This document shows positions 23,031-36,430 of a stretch of DNA of 64,000 nucleotides, in pieces. A program made the translations under genes and the position numbers. Numbering within the stretch: the first letter of the stretch is position 1; each line of letters begins with the position of its first letter. Under the pieces are notes generated by a model. The model was not told where the DNA came from. It searched no databases and was given only the letters and a program-made list of their open reading frames with translations. Origin of the DNA: Patagioenas fasciata (Eukaryota > Chordata > Aves > Columbiformes > Columbidae); NCBI RefSeq assembly GCF_037038585.1, contig NC_092560.1, positions 61,694,049 through 61,758,048 of the forward strand, given 5' to 3'.

Positions 23031-23640
23031 AGATCAGTGTTATCACCGCCCAAGCGGCGTCCAGGTGTGGGGTGAACCGCACCCCCTCATCCGATTCCAC
23101 AGACAACCGCAGCAGGCCAGAGGCCCAGCGGCCTCACTGCAAACCCCGCCAGCGGCGCCCGTGGACCCTCTATCCTTCCCAGCTCCGCAGTTTTGTCTAC
23201 ACAACGTGCCCTGGGTAGCAGACAGACCCTCTCACAGCCTCAGGTGCACAGGCACTTCCTGTAACTCCGCAGTGCGTGGACGTAACAGATAGACGGCGCA
23301 GATGACAGCGCTGGCCACACGGGTGACAGCACAAGGCCGACACTCCGGCCGCCCCACCAGCTGAGACGAGCCGGCTCGCGCCCCACCGACGGCGGGACTG
23401 CAGCCCCGCCGGCTGAGCGTACCACTATCGACCCTGCGGGGGCCGCTTCGCCGTCCTCCCCCTCGGCCCGCTGGTGGGCTCGGCCGCGTGCCGGCGGTTG
23501 GGCGGCGTCGGTGGGGGCGGTCGGGGCCGCCGTCTGGCCCTGGGGCCGGGTGGGGAGTGAGCGGCGCGGCGGGGGCGGAGCGTGCTGGGGTTCTCTTGCG
23601 CGTCTCACGAAGTCCCCACGGGATAACCGTCTCCTTGAGG
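23030..23640. promoter_or_regulatory. CpG-rich island, likely CCDC152 promoter
   Basis: A sharply GC- and CpG-rich block, densest at about 23340-23590, in otherwise AT-rich DNA. It sits about 2.3 kb upstream of the first recognised CCDC152 exon, where a noncoding first exon is expected. The longest open frame inside (168 aa, minus strand 23738-23232) is an Arg/Pro-rich consequence of GC content with no family similarity. Promoter function and direction are inferred. Confidence 0.6.
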
Positions 23641-26286
23641 ACAAGGGGACAGGGGAGTTGGGGGCACTGCACCTTGATGCTGTCTTGACATAACCCCAAG
23701 GGCAGTGCCGCCACTCGCCACCTCACCAAAAAACCCATGCACCTCAGCAGAGCACCTGTTAAAGTCCTGATTTTACTCCTCTGTGTGGTATAATTATTTT
23801 ACCAAATAGCTCCTCACGTGGACAAGAACATCAGTTGAGAGGGAACTTCATGTGCGAATGAACGTTCCTTTGAACAGCAGCAAACAGACGTTGGACGGGG
23901 GCACTTCTGCAAGTGACAGAGATCGATCAATTCCCTTGGTCTCTGGTTTCTCAGCATTTATGTTGCACATGTAACTATGGCTACGGAGCAGTGATACTCT
24001 GGCTTGTCATTCCTTGTTCTGAGGGAAATTACCACAAAGGGCATCTGAGGAAAGTTTCTGAGACACTCATGGCGGTGAGGGCGCACAGGCTGAGGCCAAA
24101 GGTCGCAGAGCTGGAGGTTGATATCACAAGCAGGATGGTGTCAGCGCTGCAGGCAGGCTGCTCCTTGTGGGGATTCCTGTGAAGATTACCCTGTCCCAAC
24201 ATATTTAGTATCCTTCCTGACTTTTTTTTTTTTCTTTTTAGAAGCAGACATGTAGGACCGCTAGGGACCCTTTGGGTTGCTGAATAGCATCCCTGTGAAA
24301 TCAGAGGCAACCAAGACCTGGGGTCCCACAGGAAAACAACCCCCCCTTCTGCAGCTTCTTCCTGCCTTACTAGGTATAAATTGCTTCTTTTCTAGGATAA
24401 AGTTGAGTTAATGATCAAGACATACTAGCCTTTCTCTAATCCTGCTCGGAGTGTCTAATCTAAGGTTTAATACCCTACCTTGCCATGGAAACAAACTGCT
24501 GAGGCAGTGGGGACTCTTCAGCACTTGGTTTCATATCAGGAAACATAACTGTAGCAAAGGCTTCTTAGCTAGATACCCTTGCTGAAGACTTCACAGGAAA
24601 ACATTAACCATGTTGTAATGTAAATGATCATAACTAGACTTTGGGGTTGTAGTGCTGGGTGGGTGACTATTCGTATTACTTAAGTGAATCACCAAATAAT
24701 TCAGTATGGAAGGGACTTCTGGAGCTTGCCGGCTTCAAACCCATTGTTGAGTTTAGAATATCTTAAAGGAGAAGATTGTGTTATGTTGTAATCTTAATAG
24801 GAATTGTTTCTGAGGCTTGAACTTAGAAAAAAATGTTTATTTACTTTATGGACTTAGGTTATTCCAGAAACAGGCTGTACAATTACATTCTAGAGCCATA
24901 TCTGCATGCTAGAATAAATGGATTTGTTTGCAATAGAGAGGCAAGATGTCACATCTTGGATGTTTGTTGATGCTGTCATCAAGAGCAGAGCTGCCTGCGT
25001 GCAGATCAGAAGCTGTGGGAGCATGTGGGATCTTTCATGCCTGAGAACATCCAGAGAAATAACAACCTACCAGTCGTGATCCCACTTTTTGGAAGCAACT
25101 GCTTTATCAGAATATCTGAGGGTTAGTGTCCACTGGGACACTGACATAGACAAAATGAAGAAAATAATTTTGTGGATACAAGATATGCAGCTGAGATACA
25201 AGTGGGGAAAGAACACGCTGCCAATTGTGTCATAATGATGGATACTAGCAGGGAAAGGCATACTCTTGTCATCTCCCAGGGACCCAGTACATGCTGCTTA
25301 TATTCTCTAGCTCACTTTCCCTGCTTCACTGACCAATTTTTACAAATTCCATTACACACTTTTGGTTGTCCTTTTAAACTGCAGTGCCCCCAAAAACCTG
25401 TCCAAAAGGTTTGGTACTTAACAAAAAAAAATCCAAGTTTCATAAAGTTATTTTTTAAGAGAAAACTTATACCAGTGTTTTAGTCAAAGTGAAATGTCAC
25501 AACAATTAGTTCATATCTTAAAACCAGAAAAAGGTACACACTCGCTCTTGATTGCTATAAACATAAAATCCCCAACAAATTGAGTGGTGAGGATTTTAAT
25601 GCACAGTGAGCCACGGTGTATTGCACAGACTGTATTTTGTGTTAGTTATTTAGTGTTGGGAATGAAGACTGAGATCCAATTCTCATGATTAGGCAAAAGT
25701 GTTACCCCTTGGCCAAATGTTATATTTGCAATAATGCTATACTAAATGAGCCATATGTAAATATGGCATTTAACCACTGAGAAGGTGATTACTATGAGCA
25801 GACTGGGAAAAAATGCAGAAAAAAACTTTGGGGGAAAAATGTATGACAGATTTTGACATAGAAATACATGTTAAAAAACCTATAAGACAGGGTAGAACAT
25901 TTTAACTGACAATAGGTTTAGCAGTCAGCAAATATTCTTTCATTTTATCTTTTAAAATATTGCTGCTAAACTAATAAGCATTTCAGTACTGCAAACTTCC
26001 AAAATATGAGAGTTTTTCTATAGTACATTTAGAGTTCATTCTTCTATTTTTTTCACTCCTTGTAGGATTGTAACTTCTCTGGTAAGACAGTTCAAGAGTC
26101 TGGTGGCCACTGAAAAAATGTCTGACATCCACCGTATATTAAGCAAGTAGGGAGGTCTTTTCTGGCACAAACTGGCAGGTAGCTGGGTAGTGCTGTATTA
26201 ATACACTGCAACCTACAAAGGGTTTCTTACACAACTGGAACACACAAATGTCTTTTATTGCCATTAGGAGCATCCCTGTAAGGGAA
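23641..26286. other. Intergenic sequence between CCDC152 and the LTR at 26.3 kb
   Basis: No gene recognised. A short CR1 3'-end-like scrap lies at about 24700-24765. The rest is unique-looking AT-rich DNA. Confidence 0.5.
24700..24765 (-). repeat. Short CR1 3'-end relic
   Basis: Contains 'GTATGGAAGGGACTTCTGGA' followed by a diverged 'CTTCAAACCCATTGTTGA'. This is the usual minus-oriented CR1 tail pattern. It is too short to assign to a subfamily. Confidence 0.45.
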
Positions 26287-26291
26287 ACTTC

Positions 26292-27443
26292 TGTGCCAAG
26301 GACCTAGGACATGGCAGTCCCAGCCATTTTTCTTATTCCACTAATGAGGCAGGATGCAAATCCTCCTCTCTCTCCCTCCCTCCTTCAGTATGGAAGGAGT
26401 AGGCACATCTCCCTCTCTCTCTGCTGTTTGGGGCTAACAGCTTCTTTTGTTTGGCCCCAGAGCACCCTGGCCAGGGCCATTAGGAGAAGGGAGTGCCAAG
26501 GCGCCAGTGTTCCGCTGGGCACCTGCGGCCAGTGTGGGGGATGTTTGGAAGCTTCAGGGGCACCCCGCAGCCAGGGTGGGGGTGCAGAGAAGCTTCTGGA
26601 ATGCCTACAGTCAGATCTGATCAGCCAATATAAAAAACGGGACTCTTGTTGAGACTCCGCCCATTATCGCGGGTCTCTCGGAGCACGAGCACGATGCTGC
26701 CGCCGAGAGCCCTCCTCCCCGGGATGGAGACTCCGCTTGCCTTGCCACCACGGGTGTGAGTAAAACTTCTCGCAGGATTGCAAGTATATTTATACTTTCC
26801 GTGCACATATGGATGTGTAACTTTCTGTGCTCAATATGAGCATGTGTAAAATTAATCCTCGCATAATCGCGGGTGTATTTTTCTCCCGTGCTTCCACATA
26901 AGCACGTGTAACTTTCCGTACACATTTACACGCGTACTTTCTGTGCTTAATACAAGCACGTGGTACTTTCTGTGCACATTTGCATGTGTAACTTTCCATG
27001 CTCAATACGAGCACGTGTATAAATTATTTCCTCACACAATCGCGAGTGTATTTTCCTCCTGTGCTTCCACATAAGCACGTGTAATATTCTGTGCACATTT
27101 GCACGTGTAAGTAAATTTACCCTCGCAGAATCGCGAGTGTACACTTTCCATACTCACTACGAGTACGTGTATCTCTTTAAAAATAATCTCACACCGTGTT
27201 CAGGCAAGTGTGTACTCTTCCCGGACTCAGCAGTTCCGGCATTGTTTAGGTGAAGCCATGTGCATGCACTCTGTGGACCGCCTGTTGTATTAGTTGCTGC
27301 CCTTTAATAATTTTCCTCAACTGATATCCAAACCTGTATCTAAGTCACTTTTGGAGTACTAAAACCCTGTTTCTCACCGGTTTAATAAAAATTGTTTTGG
27401 GCCCTGTTGTCCCTTAAACTAGCCTTGGGGTGCCTCTGTGACA
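26292..27443 (+). mobile_element. Solo LTR, long (1152 bp), with internal tandem repeats
   Basis: Starts TGTGCCAAGG and ends CTCTGTGACA. Flanked by the 5-bp direct repeat ACTTC (26287-26291 and 27444-27448). TATAAAA starts at 26629, with a GC- and CpG-rich R-like leader after it and AATAAA at 27384-27389, giving plus orientation. The part after the TATA box contains the tandem repeat array annotated separately. No gag, pol or env sequence was seen. Family unknown to me. Confidence 0.8.
26765..27180 (+). repeat. Tandem array of inverted-repeat units inside the LTR
   Basis: Units of roughly 29 bp vary around ACTTTCTGTGC then TCAATACGAGCACGTGTA. Many contain an inverted pair (GTGCTC against GAGCAC) and a CACGTG-like core. 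A higher-order unit of about 171 bp repeats twice (near 26829 and 27000), including the shared block GTGCTTCCACATAAGCACGT. Confidence 0.75.
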
Positions 27444-27448
27444 ACTTC

Positions 27449-29406
27449 TCACAAACAGCATCATCTGTGTATGTTTGAAGTCTCATGGTTAGTCATCAGT
27501 GTAATTTTTTACTGATCTTCATGTTATTATTATGTTTTGATGGTCTTTAATACCTTTCCTTACAACCCCAACCATATGAGAAGAATGTGTCAGCTGCATT
27601 TACAGAGTTAACGTTTGCAAGATTCAACTTAGTTTACAAAATGAATGTTCTTCTCTCCATTCTGAAGAGCATAGGTTTTAACCTGCTCTGGACTGCTAGA
27701 GCACTTGTCACAGTCTTTAACACACTATAGAGTGAGGCTGCAGAGTAGCTTAGTAAGATGGGGGGATAAATTGCATCTTGGACATCAGCATAATGTTTGT
27801 TATGTTGTATTCCTTTTGGTTAAAGAGATTCATTTTTCTGATTTAGGAGATGAAAGCTTTCTGTCAGGAGGGATTTTTGGTATAGGAGCAGCCATTTCTG
27901 TTGTTCTCCAAAATGTTCTATATTTTTCCAAAGGATGAAAACATATAAGATATGCAGCTATATAAAAAGACTTGTTTATTAAGTACGTTAATATAATAGA
28001 ACAAATTTAAATATAGATATTTAAATATATACATAAATATATGTGTTTAGGCAAATATATCTGTTAAAATTACATCTGTAGCCATTAAAGTAACCTCAAT
28101 AAAAAGTTGATTGCATGATACCATCACTCATGCATGTTTGTTACCCAAGTCTTGCGATGGGAGGTTTTAGAAAACAAAAACTCTGCATATGTCACCTTAT
28201 CTTCATAATTGAAGCCATCAAACAACATAAAAGGCCACTTAGTTTCAGCATGTGCTTGAGCTGGTATTTTTTTCAGAAATAGAACAGAAATGTTCTTCCA
28301 CAAAGTAACCTTTTCCTTTGTCTTTTTGCTTGGCAAATGATGACCTAATCTTTGCTTTATACCTTCAGTAGTTGAAGAAGTAATGGCTTAGCATTAGTGT
28401 TTATGGTATGTATCAGATAAAAGTTTAATTATTTGTACTAGCATTGGTAGGCAGTAAATTTCTGATGTTGCTTATATGAAATCCATACTCTTGTAATCTC
28501 AACGGGAGTGTGCTGTGAAGGAGGATGATCTGAAAAAAAAAAAAAAAGGTAAACACTAGGTAAATTGGAAATGAAATTTCCCAAAATGTGTGTCATTCTG
28601 TGACTCTGTAAAAACCTCAATTTTGTAATACCCAGAAGGAATCATTAGGGTCAGATCTAAAAATCATACAGTCTTCTGTGTTAGCTGTACCACATGCTCA
28701 ACTTAAAATGGCTTTGGTTTGCCTTCTGAAATAACTTTCTAAATTACTACAGATGGAAAACCAGTGCACTGTATCATGCTGTCTACAAGCCTTTGTCTGG
28801 AATAGCCTGTGTTCATCTGCAGCATAACTTCCAATAAAATATTTAGCCATATGGTATTGAAGGTAGACAGCATGTTCCAGCACTTTGTTGCATAGACAGA
28901 CTCGTACGTGCTGTTTCCAAGAGGAAAAAAGCCCTTCATAATGTCATTAGAGCCTAAGAGACCTTTGCAGTCATTTAGCTTGTCAGAACAATATTTTTGT
29001 TTCAAAAGTCTCAACCACTGCCCAAGCAGGAGTTGAAAACATTGATTTGTAGCACAACTTGTTTGCTCTTTGTCTGTCACAGATGCTCATTTATTTTGAC
29101 CTGGTTTAAATTTTCTTGAGCACATACAAACCAACCCATGTCTAAACAGAAATCACATACTCAGGTTAAATAGTTTAACTACTTTAATATAAAAGTTTAT
29201 GCTACAGGGAAGAATTTGCCTATGTGCACACAGGCAGATTCAGCTATTCTTCTGCCCTGAGTTTTTCGGTAGTCACGTATTATTCATTAGAGTGTATCAA
29301 TATTACCCACTTGGAGCCAGCTTCAGAGAGAAAAAAATTATGCAGAAATAGATTGGTGTTTTTGCTGATTTGCTTCGGTAAATCTTGAAGTCACTAGAAT
29401 AATTTT
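27449..29406. other. Intergenic, no feature recognised
   Basis: AT-rich sequence between two solo LTRs. Short open frames show no similarity or codon bias. An A-tract lies at about 28534-28548. Confidence 0.5.
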
Positions 29407-29412
29407 CTCTGC

Positions 29413-29756
29413 TGTGGGTGGGTTTTTGTTAGATGGGGATTTGTTATTGAACTAGCCAGGCCCAAAGGAATTTCAGGGCCACCTTGGAATGCTGAAAACA
29501 GGACCTACTGGGGGCTGAGGCAGTTCTACAATAATGGGGCCTCAACATGACGTAAATCAACGAATCTATTGGCAGTGAGACTCCAGCGCGTAGACAGCTC
29601 GTGAACATAGATGACATCCAATTAGTGAATGCATGCTTGGAGCATGGAGGCGTGATCAGAGAATAGTTACATATATAAGGAGGCTTGTTTCTGTAATAAA
29701 TGGCTTTATGTGATTCACATTGAGTCGGAATGCTGAGTCCTTTATTTGCTCCAACA
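29413..29756 (+). mobile_element. Solo LTR, endogenous retrovirus (6-bp TSD)
   Basis: A 344-bp element running from TGTGGG to CCAACA, flanked by the exact 6-bp repeat CTCTGC (29407-29412 and 29757-29762). TATATAAG lies at about 29672-29679 and AATAAA at 29695-29700, so orientation is plus. A 6-bp duplication is typical of class II (ERVK/alpha-beta-like) avian elements. No internal genes remain. Confidence 0.87.
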
Positions 29757-29762
29757 CTCTGC

Positions 29763-30221
29763 AAAAGATTCTCACTTTACAAATTAGTATTTACTATTTA
29801 TATAGCAGCTCTGTCAGCATTCCAGCCATGCCAAAGCTCTGTCTTGCAAGCCACGGTGTGAGCCTACAAAAAGTATTATTTGCTTGAAAGCAGACAGATA
29901 TTCAGTTTAAATAGAATATGACAAAGAAGGCTGATGAACCTTAGAGATGAAGAGCAATAAAGAAGGACAAAGTCAAGAGAAGTAGTTGTGTTGCTTCCAC
30001 TGGCTTCCTAAGTAACCTAGCCTGCATTTCTTTGGTTTCTCATGTATATCAGGTTTATCTTTCTGTTGACATACTAATGGGTCAAACTGTTATAATTTCA
30101 ATTTTAAGCACAATTATAGAAATTAGATTATAATTTATTTGTCATTCTGATTTTCTTGTACTTTCAAAATACAAGTGCTGAACTTCTAGTTTTCTTGTAC
30201 TCCTGAAAAAAATCAGGGTAG
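29763..30221. other. Intergenic, no feature recognised
   Basis: AT-rich spacer between the 29.4-kb LTR and the next CR1 copy. Nothing was identified in it. Confidence 0.5.
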
Positions 30222-31100
30222 TAGAATCATAGAATGATAGAATCATTTTGGTTGGAAGAGACCCTCAGGATCACTGAGTCCAACCATAACCTAACTCTAG
30301 CACTAAACCATGTGCCTAAGAACCTCATCTAAAAGCTTTTTAAACACTTCCAGGGATGGTGACTCCACCACTTCCCTGGGCAGCCTGTGTCAATGCCTGA
30401 CAAGCCTTTCCATGAAGATGTTTTCTCCTGAAATCCCATCTAAACCTACCCTGGCACAACTTGAGGCCATTTCCTCTTGTCCTGTCACTTGCTACTTGGG
30501 AGAAGAGACCAACACCCTCCATGCTACAGCCTCCTTTCAGGTAGCTGTAGACAGTGATAAGGTCTCCCCTCAGCCTCCTTTTCTCCAGGCTGAACAGCCC
30601 CAGTTCCCTCAGCTGCTCCTCATCACACTGGTGCTCCAGACCCTTCAGCAGCTTCATTGCCCTTCTTGAACTCTCTCCCAGCACCTCAATGTCCTTCTTG
30701 TAGTGAGAGTCCCAAAACTAAACACAGGATTTGAGGTGCGGCCTCACCAGTGCAGAGTACAGTGGCACCATCACTTCTCTAGTCTTACTGGCCACACTAT
30801 TCCTGATACAAGCCAGGATGCTGTTGGCCTTTTTGGCCACCTGGGCACACTGCTGGCTCATTTTCAGCCACTGTCAGTCAACACCCCCCAGATCCCTCTC
30901 TGCCAGGCAGCTTTCCAGCCACTCTTCCCTGAGCCTGTAGTGCTGTCTGGAGTTGTTGTGACCCACATGCAGAACCCATCAGTTGACCTTGTTGAACCTC
31001 ATACAGCTGGCTTCAGCCCAACGATCCAGTTGGTCCAGATTCCTTTGTATGGCCTTCCTGCCCTCCAGCAGATCAACACTCCCACCCAATGTGTGCTTAT
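30222..31100 (-). mobile_element. CR1 LINE, 5'-truncated
   Basis: Minus-strand CR1 of about 0.88 kb. The 3' end near 30222 has the characteristic ATCATAGAATGATAGAATCA tail. The reverse complement encodes the CR1 C-terminus ([20 protein letters not shown]) with frame breaks. It is closely related in sequence to the younger CR1 at 54.8-56.2 kb. Confidence 0.93.
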
Positions 31101-34100
31101 GTGTCAGACTGGCAAGGAGCCTATTTTCTTAAATACACGTAGTGCACCGTAAAACCAAACTGCTTTGTTAGAGACTACGTTTTCCAGAGATTATCAAATC
31201 TTGTCCTATCTGAAAGAGTCCATTTGGACAGTATTTTGTTTCTTACTTTTCCCTACATTGACTATTAGTCCTTCTTCTATGGAAGTTAAACAGTTGGGCC
31301 TAGTCTTGTGAGAAAGGAATGTTTGTGTCTAAAGCATCATTTACTATACTATGGAAGCAGGAGGACAACTTGTGAAGATGCATATGCTTCTGTTTTCTTG
31401 TGTATCTGTTCGTGACAGTGCTCAACTATCGATGCCAGGCTAAAAGCATGTATTTTCTTCTAAATAGTCACTTAATGCATTCCTCAATGAGTTAAATTCA
31501 GAAGGTTGTTAGAAATGATTGATTGGTGATTGGTAGAAATTAGCTAATCCATAGTAATCATGTTCTGAAGAAAGTGACACATCTTTGCCATTATTTACAC
31601 AACAAAAGCAAGAGACTTTGTGTGCCTAGACTTTTTAATAAAATAGGTCATTCCTGGGTAGTCTCTGTCTGTAGTGTGACTGCCAGTACAAATTGTATTA
31701 ACTACACTTGAGTAAATTTTTGCATTTTTAAATACTGTAGGTTTACAAATCTAATTGCAGTTAACACTGGTCCTTTCTCAGAGCTGCACTTTCTTCCGTC
31801 AGCAGTTTGGCGTAGGAAATTTCACTTAAAAGGTTGCCTGACATTTCAAGGCACTAGCAAATCTTTCTGATTCCACCAAAAACCATGCCACAACAAAGGA
31901 AGAGTTCTTACACATAGGTAAAAACTTAGCTTGAAGAATCCCCCACAGCTAGGCAACAGATGGAGATCAGGGTGCTCATAATGACTGTGACATCTTTGGG
32001 TAACAAGCATATGGCGTTCCAACGGCTGTTGAGGAAGGGTTGGACACATTCATTTGGTAGCACAGTTTCGCTAGGAATAGTGTTGGCTTTGGTAACTTTC
32101 CAAGCTTGTGCCTTACTCTTCCAAGGAAAGAACATTTAGTTGGCTCACAGAATTAGTGTTCCTGAAGAAGTTTTCCATTCAGAAGGGCAAGGTTGGTATT
32201 TCCTTTGTTTGTAACATGAGATTGTAGCACTGTATGTGCTACACAGATAGTGGCTGTGAAATAGATCAGAAAATGTAACTTCTTTTTTAGTAAGAGAAAG
32301 TTACTCGACACTGCATGCTTCTGTAATTTATGTTGTTCTGGTATAAAACCAGAAAGTTTCATATGCAAGCGAAAAAATATGTTAAATATATGTTCTGTTA
32401 ATTTTACTGCTGAAGAAAAAAAAAAGTGAGGAGTCAGTTTCCTGGCATACTGAGGCCTCAGATGTCTTTTCTGGAACAGCATGAGCTCAAAAGCATACCA
32501 AAGACAGCAGTGGAAGCATCGTTTACAGCACCTGTGATGAGAAGCTACAGAAAGTTGTCAGTTCTTCAACTTTGGTTTTACTCCTGCTAAACCTTCTGCA
32601 GATTTATGTTCCTTCCAGTCTGGAGGGAGTTCAGATGTGTTCTCTCACAATTTGCAGCATGATGTGGAAAGGTACTCTGCTTTCTCAGACTAATTTTGGG
32701 AAACCAATATATCATTAGCCAGCTCATTTTCATATAATGGGATAAATAAGTTCATATTATGCAAAAGAAATACCAGAGCCTGTGGTGAAAAAAAATAAGC
32801 CTGTCAAACATTGGTGTAAATTTAGTAGATGCTTTATTTTAATAGCGGCATCTGCTTTTCATTACAGCTAATGACTACAGTTGTCATCCACACCACTCCT
32901 ACAACTCCACCTACAGCTGATTACTCTGAGACTTGCTGACTACCGGGAGCTGCTTCACTGTCCCTGGGTCTCTAACGCCGCTGTTAGTGTTTTCTTCCAT
33001 CTGTTGCTGAATTTTGCCTACTCTCTCTAATAGTCCTGATTAGAGGTGGTAAGGAAATGCTTGCTCAATACAGTTATGCCAGAGCGTTCAAGAAATATGC
33101 AAATTATGGAAATGGATTTGGTCTACATCTTGCTTCTGTGTGGCCTGAGGGCATGGTTTCCACGGTGGTTAAAACACTGACTGTGTGTGCAATTAATAAT
33201 GATTAGTCAGAAAGCAGAATTTGTACTGTAAAATGAGATTTTAACAGAGGGAGTTCCAAGAGAGAAATACATCCACTGGTGTCTCCTCCAAGTCAATTTG
33301 CTATAAAAGCTGGTTAAATTCTTACCAATTCAACCATCTTGGTGAACAAGAATATTCTGAATTAGAATGGAAAAATAGGTAAGGAAAAAAGTAATATTCT
33401 GTAGTATTTACCTCGTTGCCGGCCTCCCAGCTTTGCCTTGCTTCTTTAATAAAAATAACAATATGCTCTGAAATTTTTCTCCCTTTTCTTCTCAAATAGG
33501 GCAATCTGAGTAAGGCACTCCTTTCTATAGGGTGTCTGATAATTATGAGCCCCTGTGATAGCACATTTCAGTCCCAGGAAAAAAGATTGCCTTTGCTACA
33601 AGTCATAAGGTTTTAAGTTTCTCTTTGAACCAGAGCATTATTTCCCATTCTTAAAACTGCTGGTGCATATGTACTTGTATTTACTAAGCTGTGAATGACA
33701 GTATTCCCAACATAGATTGCCGTGATTAACTTGAAGCATTTCTAAAAACACAGCAGTGTAGAACACTCTTCTTTAATACTACTCCTATTTTGAAATACAA
33801 AACATACCTTTGATAATGTTAATTTTCATTTGGAAATAGTGAACAGCTGTCATACTCTGCTGATCTCACCTCCTGTATCGTATGTCAGGAAAAATATTTC
33901 AACTCAAGAAGTAAAGAACAGAAGTGTAAGTCATTGTGTTTGACAAAATTGTTTATCTTAATGGAAACTGGTATAGATGGTGATGTTTCAGTCTCTCGTA
34001 ACAGTAACTTGAACCTTGGAAATGCACATTGCCTTTGATGGAGAAAAAAGGCTCAAAACCAAACTCTTCCATGCCAAGATGTGCTTCTTGATGACATCAA

Positions 34101-36430
34101 AAGGGAGCCAGCAGAGCAACTTGTGTCCTTGCTTTTGAGAACCAACATAGTTTCTGAATACAGATATTCATATAGACTAGCCTCTGCCAGGCAAGATACG
34201 AGTAAAATGTCTTTCCAAGAATCGGAACAAATGCAGCCAATTTACATACCAGAGGCTTCAATGCAGTGAAAGTTACTGGTTTTACCACCAAAATACTCCT
34301 TGCTTAAAGTATCTGTCTGTGATGTCTGTTCCTTTTCATCTTGTACCTTTTAGCCATTGATTAAACTTGGAAGTACAATTCTAGTAGGCATTTCTAAAAA
34401 AATTCTGTCACTTTTACATTGACTCATATATCTGGCATTAGAACAATATGTAGCATTATTTCTTAATGTGAATAAGAGAAAAGATAAAAAATTACCAGTT
34501 CACAGGCTTTTTCTGTAGAGCAGAGATTTATTTTTCCCCACTTAAAATAAAAGGTGAAAGTAAACAGGTTGCTTTGCAACTGTATACTATAAGCTTTTCT
34601 GTATGTGACAAGTGCATTATATCTGAAATAACAGGTTGATATGTTCTGTAGGAAAACAGTGGATTGCCAGTATAAAATGTGAAGTTCAGAGACAGCCGTA
34701 AGTCTGACACTTGGATTTCTCTTCTGAACACCCACATGCGAACTGTACAAACAGACTGCAGTCATTAGGGACATGATTACGTGAGATGTGCTGCTGCTGT
34801 AGGTGGGAAGGAGCTCAAGCCAACTTTTCACAGTGCCTTTAGCTGGCCTTGGTGATAGTTACCCCAAGAGGTTATTACACGATGTCCCTATGAACATACA
34901 CCTACCCTGAGCTGTGTATTCCTCCTGTTTCTTGTCTGCACGAGGGAGCTGTTTTTGCCAAGAAGATATTTCTGGGAAGATCATTCTTGCTCCTCCCTCC
35001 TTTGCTCTTGGTGGTGTGGTCCTGCCTTTCTTCCCTGGTGCTCATCTGGGACTGCTCAATCAGTTTAACTAGTTAATCAACAGAAGGTAACTTCTGGTAC
35101 TTGCTTTTGTGATAATCTCAGGTTTTAGAATGTTGGATCAACTCATGGAAGGGCAGAGAGCACTGGAACTGGCACAGGTCAGAGTAGTAAGAGTGGAGTT
35201 TCCCATGTGGCAGTGGTGGACCATTGTCTTCATTGCTGTTTCTTAAAGTCCAGCTGTGAATTCTCCAACTCCCACTGAAGCTCAGGTATTTTTAGAGCCT
35301 TATAAAAGGATTAGGCCTTCTGAAGCTTAGTCCTTCGAACAGGAGGCATATGCAAACATATTTACTCATTGTTGTAGTTAATTTGTATTGATGAAGTTGT
35401 TTCTACAGGCAGTATAAACCGTAAGAGAAAACCCTTCTCTGGCCTACCTTGTTCAGCTTACGTGAAGTACACATCAAGACATCTTAATTAGCAAATATAC
35501 TTGGTGTTTGAATGTGAGGAAGATGTCCATGCTCCCATTCTAGTCTGAAGCCTTAATCAGCTTACCTAAAGGAGAAACCCATATCTGGTCAGCGAAGAAG
35601 ATCTTGAGGCTACTAAGTATAATGGTAACTGAGACCTTCCTGACACAAAGATGTTTACATTCCTGGAACTATTTTCTTGCATGGGGGATCAATTCAGCTG
35701 CCAAACGTGGGTATCTACCATCACTCAGGCTTTTAAGGAAGAGAATCTACCCAAGATCTGTGCCGTTCTGGACCCACACCTGGTAGCCTGATTACATACC
35801 TTAAATGGCACTGTAGGTCTGTGTAGGGGAACTGAATCACACTCTGATTCCCTTGGGAGGAAAACGTGTACCCTTGTCTAGTTGGATTCCCCCAACAGCT
35901 CTCTCCCTACTTTTAGAAAGAGAAGAGAGGCAGCGGTACATTACTAAGTTATACACTGGGAGGCGTTCAAGTTACAGTATTTTCCACAGAGACAGACTAT
36001 CTGACATTTCTGTTTTCATATACTGCTAGGTTTTAACTATCACTACAAGTAACTATTGAGCTTTTTTAGAATATCTGATTTGTGGATTCAAGTGTAGGTG
36101 TAAATCTTGAACTAGTGCAGCTTATTTACTTGAAAACACAGGCTGTTCAAGCCAAAGGTAAACTGGGCTGCTAAATTAGTAACATATCTTGGCCACTTCT
36201 GAGTACACCATGTCCTATCTCCATCTATAAATTTAGGTCTGCGCTTCTATTTTTTGACTGTATACATATCAATCAGTGAAAACACTGATCTCATTAGGCA
36301 TTGCTTCTATTCTAAGGAAATCTGCATTCTACATTATTCAATGAGAAATACTTCATTTTTCCTAATAAAATCTATATTTTCCATTAAAAATGAATCTGCA
36401 ATAAAACACATTGTGTCAGGACAGATCAAA
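31101..36430. other. Intergenic region between CCDC152 and GHR
   Basis: About 5.3 kb of mostly AT-rich DNA. I see no exon-like conserved coding segment, RNA gene or clear transposable element. The open frames present are short and unsupported. Confidence 0.5.

Noticed and set aside
23232..23738. 168-aa minus-strand ORF in the CpG island
   Set aside because: GC-rich sequence has few stop codons by chance. The product is low-complexity Arg/Pro/Ala with no family similarity.
26611..27144. Overlapping minus ORFs in the 26.3-kb LTR
   Set aside because: They are translations of the tandem repeats and of the complementary strand. There is no retroviral protein similarity.
26765..27180. Regular repeats resembling a CRISPR array
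   Set aside because: The units are diverged and contiguous, without unique spacers, and lie inside a vertebrate LTR bounded by target duplications.
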